This document shows, piece by piece, positions 41,764-44,949 of a stretch of 44,949 nt of DNA. The DNA comes from Sphingomonadales bacterium (lineage in GTDB: Bacteria > Pseudomonadota > Alphaproteobacteria > Sphingomonadales > Sphingomonadaceae). Every line of letters begins with the position of its first letter. The stretch's first letter is position 1. Both the position numbers and the translations under genes were made by a program. The notes below the pieces were generated by a model. It was not told where the DNA came from, ran no database searches, and worked only from the letters and a program-made list of their open reading frames with translations. Location of the stretch: NCBI GenBank assembly GCA_027486895.1, contig JAIXOE010000028.1, positions 89,437-134,385 on the forward strand, in the 5' to 3' direction.

Positions 41764-42173
41764 GAAACCTGGGCAATCCATTCGGCAAGATTATAGTAAA
41801 CAGAGACGCGCGTGATTTTTCCGTCTGCGACCTCAAAGAAACCGCCAGCTGGCAAACTGTAGCTCTGACCGTGTGCTGCAGGAAAACCCTCATCTGCAAC
41901 CTTGTAAATGCCGTCGACGATGAATTCCGCTGCCGCACGCCTGCCATCCTGACTGGTCATAACGGCAATGTCATGCAACTGCTCACTATATGCATGATCC
42001 ATCCGGGCTAGAAAGGCGCGGAAGGCCGCCTTGCCGGTTTCACGGTTCCCTTGATTGATATCATGCGCCACGTCGTCATCGAGGCACGCCAAAATACGTT
42101 CAACATCCATGGCGTTGAAAGCAGCATAATATTCGCCAATCAGCGCGGCCGTTTTTTCACGAGTGTCCGACAT
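41760..42173 (-). CDS. SnoaL/ketosteroid-isomerase-like protein
   Basis: NTF2-fold protein of 137 aa, matching the ketosteroid-isomerase-related group ('IGEYYAAFNAMDVERILACL', 'VAHDINQGNRETGKAAFRAF', 'KITRVSVYYNLAEWI'). It is the first gene of a tightly coupled operon with GNAT, nitrilase-like and EamA genes. Whether it isomerises, dehydrates or just binds a small molecule cannot be told. AAAGGA lies about 14 nt before ATG, a long spacing. Confidence 0.86.
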   Translation of the reverse strand: MSDTREKTAALIGEYYAAFNAMDVERILACLDDDVAHDINQGNRETGKAAFRAFLARMDHAYSEQLHDIAVMTSQDGRRAAAEFIVDGIYKVADEGFPAAHGQSYSLPAGGFFEVADGKITRVSVYYNLAEWIAQVS

Positions 42174-42180
42174 GTACCAT

Positions 42181-42316
42181 TTTGTCCTTTAACCTGATAA
42201 TTTCCAGATCGATTAAGTCAGCGTAGCAAGGCTTGTCCAGTAAGATAAATTGTCCGGACTTTCATAGGATTTTGAAACTCCATTGCTGCGGACGGCGATC
42301 AAAGCGGCAGCCACCC
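42181..42316. other. Spacer between the SnoaL operon and the rplJ promoter
   Basis: Non-coding, holds the promoter of the minus-strand operon, which I could not locate with confidence. TTGTCC occurs twice, 17 nt apart (42233-42238 and 42250-42255), around an AT-rich run; the second copy is part of a GTCCGGAC palindrome. Confidence 0.3.
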
Positions 42317-42344
42317 TTGACTCTCCATCTAACCCTGCTAATGC
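42317..42344 (+). promoter_or_regulatory. Candidate rplJL promoter
   Basis: TTGACT (42317-42322) and TAATGC (42339-42344), 16 nt apart. It would give an untranslated leader of about 265 nt before rplJ, the size expected where L10 autoregulates. Confidence 0.5.
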
Positions 42345-42354
42345 CCGCCTCGTT

Positions 42355-42605
42355 CGGTGGGGCGACGGTCCCACCGGCAACCGTCCGAGACAGTTGGTGA
42401 TGGGAATTTGCCCATCTTAATTTCCAGCCTAGACGGGGATAGAGATTTCAGGATTGGCTTTTGCCGTCCTTCGCCATTCACTCCCGATTTCATATCGTGT
42501 GAGTTCGGCATGAAACTTCCCCACGGACTGAAGTCAGCGGATCGCCCAGCCGGGTGTTTCGCTTTTCGTGTTGGATTTTGTCGGTTCGCCGGCGAAATCT
42601 GAAAA
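42355..42605 (+). promoter_or_regulatory. rplJ 5' leader with possible pseudoknot (L10-type autoregulatory leader)
   Basis: Stem 1 is CGGTGGG (42355-42361) with CCCACCG (42370-42376). Its loop contains GACGGT (42364-42369), which is the exact complement of ACCGTC (42380-42385), so an H-type pseudoknot can form. A further 6-bp hairpin GATGGG/CCCATC lies at 42399-42416. L10(L12)4 binding to rplJ leaders is established in other bacteria; this element need not be homologous. Confidence 0.5.
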
Positions 42606-42616
42606 AGGAGTAATGC

Positions 42617-43132
42617 ATGAACCGTTCTGAAAAGACCGAAACAGTTGCATCGCTGAACGCCACTTTCAATGAAGCGGCGGTTGTCGTCGTCACCCGGAAT
42701 CTCGGGTTGACGGTTGCACAATCGACCGACCTTCGTTTGAAGATGCGCGATGCGGGCGCAACCTATAAGGTCGCCAAGAACCGTCTTGCCAAGATCGCCC
42801 TTGAGGGAACGTCATATGGAGCGGTAGCTGAATTGCTTACCGGACCTACTGCGCTCGCCACATCGTCGGACCCGGTTGCAGCTGCAAAGGTTGCTGTCGA
42901 GTTCGCTAAGACCAACGACAAACTTGAAATTGTCGGCGGCGCGATGGGTGACACGTTCCTCAATGTAGATGGTGTAAAGGCGCTGGCTTCGTTGCCATCG
43001 CTCGATCAACTGCGCGCTACGATTATCGGGCTTGTACAAGCACCGGCAACGAAAATTGCACAGCTGTCGACCGCACCTGCTGCGAAACTGGCACGGGTAT
43101 TTGGTGCCTATGCTGACCAAGAGGCAGCATAA
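42617..43132 (+). CDS. rplJ: 50S ribosomal protein L10
   Basis: Base of the L7/L12 stalk; 171 aa. The N-terminal rRNA-binding domain ([20 protein letters not shown], '[16 protein letters not shown]') is followed by a C-terminal helix that carries L12 dimers ([23 protein letters not shown]). AAGGAG precedes ATG. It is separated from rplKA by about 6.8 kb and has its own leader. Confidence 0.97.
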   Translation: MNRSEKTETVASLNATFNEAAVVVVTRNLGLTVAQSTDLRLKMRDAGATYKVAKNRLAKIALEGTSYGAVAELLTGPTALATSSDPVAAAKVAVEFAKTNDKLEIVGGAMGDTFLNVDGVKALASLPSLDQLRATIIGLVQAPATKIAQLSTAPAAKLARVFGAYADQEAA

Positions 43133-43145
43133 CTTTTTTAAAATA

Positions 43146-43177
43146 AACCGGCTGCGTCCCATGGTTTTAACCGGCTG
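43146..43177 (+). repeat. 9-bp direct repeat in the rplJ-rplL spacer
   Basis: AACCGGCTG occurs at 43146-43154 and 43169-43177, with period 23. Between them lie CCATGG and GGTTTTAACC. The 88-nt spacer could fold in more than one way and might affect the L10:L12 ratio. Confidence 0.45.
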
Positions 43178-43220
43178 GGCGGGCCCTACAGATATGACAG
43201 AAAATCGGAGTGTTATTTAA

Positions 43221-43589
43221 ATGGCTGATATTGAAAAGCTCGTAGACCAACTTTCGGCGTTGACCGTTCTCGAAGCGGCTGACCTTGCAAAGGCTTTGGA
43301 AGAAAAGTGGGGCGTTAGCGCCGCTGCTGCTGTTGCCGTTGCTGCGCCTGCCGCTGCTGCTGCAGCAGTTGAAGAGCAGACTGAATTTGACGTTATCTTG
43401 ACCGGCGACGGCGGAAACAAGATTGCAGTCATCAAGGAAGTCCGTGCGATCACCAACCTTGGTCTGACCGAAGCAAAGGCTCTTGTTGAGTCCGCGCCAA
43501 AGGCGATCAAGGAAGGCGTAAACAAGGCAGAAGCCGAAGACATCAAGGCGAAGATCCTTGCTGCCGGCGGAACCGTCGAACTGAAGTAA
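43221..43589 (+). CDS. rplL: 50S ribosomal protein L7/L12
   Basis: Stalk protein that recruits translation GTPases, 122 aa. N-terminal dimerisation domain ([21 protein letters not shown]), Ala/Val-rich hinge at about 34-50, and C-terminal factor-binding domain ([20 protein letters not shown], '[11 protein letters not shown]'). GGAG lies 11 nt before ATG. Strong terminator downstream; rpoB does not follow. Confidence 0.97.
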   Translation: MADIEKLVDQLSALTVLEAADLAKALEEKWGVSAAAAVAVAAPAAAAAAVEEQTEFDVILTGDGGNKIAVIKEVRAITNLGLTEAKALVESAPKAIKEGVNKAEAEDIKAKILAAGGTVELK

Positions 43590-43612
43590 TTCAGTTTCCC
43601 TTACGGGGTACA

Positions 43613-43649
43613 AAAATGGGGCGGCCTAGCGATAGGCTGCCCCTTTTTT
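43613..43649. terminator. Intrinsic terminator of rplJL
   Basis: GGGGCGGCC (43618-43626), 8-nt loop and GGCTGCCCC (43635-43643) pair over 9 bp with one wobble, followed by six T. Five A upstream allow use in both directions, including for the convergent XRE operon. Confidence 0.9.
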
Positions 43650-43678
43650 ATGTCTGTTCTCTCGTCATCCTGAATGGG

Positions 43679-43762
43679 TCAGGATAAGAACGCACCCGCC
43701 GCAACGATAACCAAGAGCATCAACACGCGCGGCGGGATCGATATCTTGAACGCAAGGATCAT
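43679..43762 (-). CDS. 27-residue membrane peptide coupled to the XRE gene
   Basis: A small open frame of 27 codons. Its ATG overlaps the XRE stop as ATGA, and GGAGAAGGGG lies immediately upstream inside the XRE gene, giving an ideal ribosome site. The peptide starts MILAFKISIPPR and continues with about 15 hydrophobic residues (LMLLVIVAAGAFLS), so it should insert in the membrane. No family is recognised. It may assist the DUF2975 membrane protein, or be a toxin-like or sensor peptide. Coupling and hydrophobicity support it, but conservation is unknown. Confidence 0.6.
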   Translation of the reverse strand: MILAFKISIPPRVLMLLVIVAAGAFLS

Positions 43763-43977
43763 GCCCCTTCTCCATCGGCGTCAAATCCCAACAAATCGCC
43801 GGGTTGGCACTCAAGAACTTTGCAAATCGCCTCGAGCGTTGAAAAGCGAATGGCCTTTGCCTTACCGGTTTTGAGGATAGACAAGTTAGCCAACGTAATA
43901 TCCACACGCTCAGCCAACTCCGTTAACGTCATCCGCCTTGCGTAAAGCAGGTCATCAAGTTTTACGGTGACTGGCAT
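43759..43977 (-). CDS. XRE/Cro-CI family regulator (YozG-like)
   Basis: Short helix-turn-helix regulator of 72 aa. 'MTLTELAERVDITLANLSILKTGKAKAIRFSTLEAICKVL' is the XRE HTH domain and 'CQPGDLLGF' ends it; there is no effector domain. Regulators of this size are regularly paired with DUF2975 membrane proteins. Its ATG overlaps the DUF2975 stop as TGATG. Two near-identical AT-rich palindromes at the operon promoter are its likely operators. Confidence 0.9.
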   Translation of the reverse strand: MPVTVKLDDLLYARRMTLTELAERVDITLANLSILKTGKAKAIRFSTLEAICKVLECQPGDLLGFDADGEGA

Positions 43978-44507
43978 CAGACCGTTCCTTCCAACTCTTC
44001 ACGCATATCGGCGCCATGTTCAAAGATGCCCGCCAGGATGAAGACCAGTAATATTGCTAAGATGCTGTTGATCGGGAGCTCGAAGCCATCATAAGGTTTG
44101 CCCCTCAAAGCTAAAAATGTACTTCCAGCGATTTCCAAGGGGACGCCAGCAATTTGAATCCCCACCATGAGCCAGCCGATTGCCTTTAACCTGACAGCGT
44201 TAGCTCGGACGAAAGGATTTGCCTCCTCAACGCTGCCAATAATTGCCAGCAATTTGCGCAGGATCGACCAAGCTAAGCCCGAAATCAAAACCCACAAAGT
44301 CATGATCGCCAAAAAATTGGACAACAAAAATGCAGGATCAACCGCTGGGTAGGATTTGCTCAACCCCAAAAATATCGTGGACCAAAAAAATGGCACGAGG
44401 GCGCTGCCGCCAAGGGCAATGGCTCCCAACAATGCTACTAACCCCATCATAAGGTACACGAACAATTTTGTTATCCGCAATATGCGGTTGTCTGCAATTT
44501 GGCTCAT
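43977..44507 (-). CDS. DUF2975 family membrane protein
   Basis: Inner-membrane protein of 176 aa with four predicted helices (about 15-40, 60-83, 110-130, 148-165) and the family segment 'NPFVRANAVRLKAIGWLMVG'. Function is not established. It is the first gene of the operon with an XRE regulator, a pairing widespread in bacteria. GGAGAG lies 4 nt before ATG. The promoter region contains duplicated operators, so expression is probably autoregulated. Confidence 0.9.
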   Translation of the reverse strand: MSQIADNRILRITKLFVYLMMGLVALLGAIALGGSALVPFFWSTIFLGLSKSYPAVDPAFLLSNFLAIMTLWVLISGLAWSILRKLLAIIGSVEEANPFVRANAVRLKAIGWLMVGIQIAGVPLEIAGSTFLALRGKPYDGFELPINSILAILLVFILAGIFEHGADMREELEGTV

Positions 44508-44526
44508 ATCGCTCTCCGATGCGTGT

Positions 44527-44587
44527 ATTATTGATTATCAATATGCAGTACATTGCAAAACGTCAAGAACATTATTGTTTATCAATA
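44527..44587 (-). promoter_or_regulatory. DUF2975/XRE operon promoter with two operator copies
   Basis: A 17-bp element is present at 44527-44543 and at 44571-44587 with 16 identical positions (ATTATTG-A/T-TTATCAATA), 44 bp apart. The first is a perfect 15-bp palindrome (44529-44543) centred on T. Between and over them lie the minus-strand -35 TTGACG (44566-44561) and -10 TATTGA (44543-44538), spaced by 17 nt. Operator 1 covers the -10 and operator 2 lies just upstream of the -35. Confidence 0.65.
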
Positions 44588-44647
44588 AACAAAGTAGGTA
44601 TTCCCTTTTCTTTTGAAAATTTGGCGGGTTGAGGGCACTCATGGCCC

Positions 44648-44949
44648 ATGAATAGCAACGCCGACCTTGCCGCCCTGATTCGCAACATTCCGGATTATCC
44701 CAAGCCCGGTATCATGTTCCGCGACGTGTCGAGCCTGCTGCTCGACGCGGGTGGCTATCGCATGACCATTGACCGGCTAGCGGCACTGGTGGACCCCGAT
44801 ACGCAGCTTGTGGCGGGGATTGAGGCGCGTGGCTTTATCGTAGCGTCCGGTCTGGCTTATGTGCTTGGCCTTGGACAATTGATGCTGCGCAAACCAGGTA
44901 AGCTTCCGGGTGAGAAAATCGGCACGGACTACACACTTGAATATGGCAC
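44648..44949 (+). CDS. apt: Adenine phosphoribosyltransferase (partial, runs off window)
   Basis: Purine salvage enzyme converting adenine and PRPP to AMP. The first 100 codons are present: '[20 protein letters not shown]' is the family opening and '[17 protein letters not shown]' the conserved substrate-binding strand-loop; '[11 protein letters not shown]' is the flexible hood. The PRPP-binding loop would lie beyond the window. The start is ATG 44648 (GAGGGC upstream); ATG 44641 runs to a stop after four codons. Divergent from the DUF2975 operon, whose upstream operator lies 60 nt away. Confidence 0.93.
   Translation, partial: MNSNADLAALIRNIPDYPKPGIMFRDVSSLLLDAGGYRMTIDRLAALVDPDTQLVAGIEARGFIVASGLAYVLGLGQLMLRKPGKLPGEKIGTDYTLEYG

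Noticed and set aside
40888-41796. 302-codon plus-strand frame opposite the amidase and GNAT genes
   Set aside because: Spans two coupled minus-strand genes with conserved catalytic motifs; protein sequence is shadow-like (rich in Arg, Cys, His).
42510-42602. 30-codon frame ending just before the rplJ ribosome site, possible leader peptide
   Set aside because: Weak ribosome site and composition unlike a regulatory peptide (no codon runs). It is part of a longer shadow frame; kept as leader RNA only.
43310-43372. GCTGCTGC-type repeat
   Set aside because: It encodes the alanine-rich hinge of L7/L12 and is normal for the gene; not a microsatellite or CRISPR-like element.
44641-44655. ATG 44641 as apt start
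   Set aside because: It meets a stop after four codons; ATG 44648 opens the conserved frame.

Overview
The window reads as chromosome of an alphaproteobacterium of the order Sphingomonadales. The signs are TonB-dependent receptors with an 'IVVTG/IVVTAQRR' start, a plant/alphaproteobacterial-type glutamate-cysteine ligase, moderate G+C, dense packing with many ATGA/TGATG couplings, and GTG/TTG starts. A Sphingorhabdus/Sphingopyxis-like genus is my guess, not something the sequence proves. I see no prophage, insertion sequence, CRISPR array or plasmid function.

Region by region. (1) 31-7105 is a beta-glucan (laminarin-type) utilisation locus. It holds a lipoprotein GH16 glucanase, a LacI-family regulator and an MFS sugar transporter on +, and a GH3 lipoprotein glucosidase followed by a FucP/GluP-type symporter on -. 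A near-perfect LacI-type operator (7092-7105) lies in front of GH3. (2) 7421-9433 is a membrane GGDEF-EAL c-di-GMP protein. (3) 9430-12379 (-) is tyrosine catabolism: a gene fusing an alpha/beta-hydrolase-like domain to a flavin reductase, then hppD with a clear promoter and overlapping palindrome, then a VOC protein coupled to hppD. (4) 12458-20590 is a phosphate block: a TonB receptor, a beta-propeller phytase lipoprotein and a PaaI-type thioesterase on -, divergent from ppk-ppx on +. Three abutting 11-bp Pho-box-like repeats and a -10 lie in the divergent promoter region. (5) 20606-23375 holds an aldo/keto reductase, ubiA and rsmE. (6) 23385-27414 holds two divergent large secreted proteins (CshA-like and P-domain/DUF11) that share a related C-terminal module. 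(7) 27464-31332 holds gshA and a second TonB receptor.

(8) 31437-43649 is a split ribosomal/transcription cluster: tRNA-Trp, secE-nusG, rplK-rplA and rplJ-rplL in the usual order. It is broken up by a reverse DUF808 gene, a tesB thioesterase directly behind the nusG terminator, and about 6.3 kb of accessory metabolism. The accessory genes are a Rieske oxygenase with a sodium symporter, a DUF3237 gene, and a SnoaL/GNAT/nitrilase/EamA operon. rpoBC does not follow rplL. The rplJ leader contains a possible compact H-type pseudoknot.

(9) 43679-44507 (-) is a DUF2975 / XRE regulator / 27-residue membrane peptide operon. Its promoter is bracketed by two 17-bp operator copies with 16 of 17 identical positions. 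The window ends inside apt.

The most noteworthy items are the phytase receptor/ppk divergon with its Pho-like box, the hydrolase-reductase fusion with a missing catalytic His, the rplJ-leader pseudoknot, the self-contained XRE/DUF2975/micropeptide unit, and the pair of secreted proteins sharing a module.
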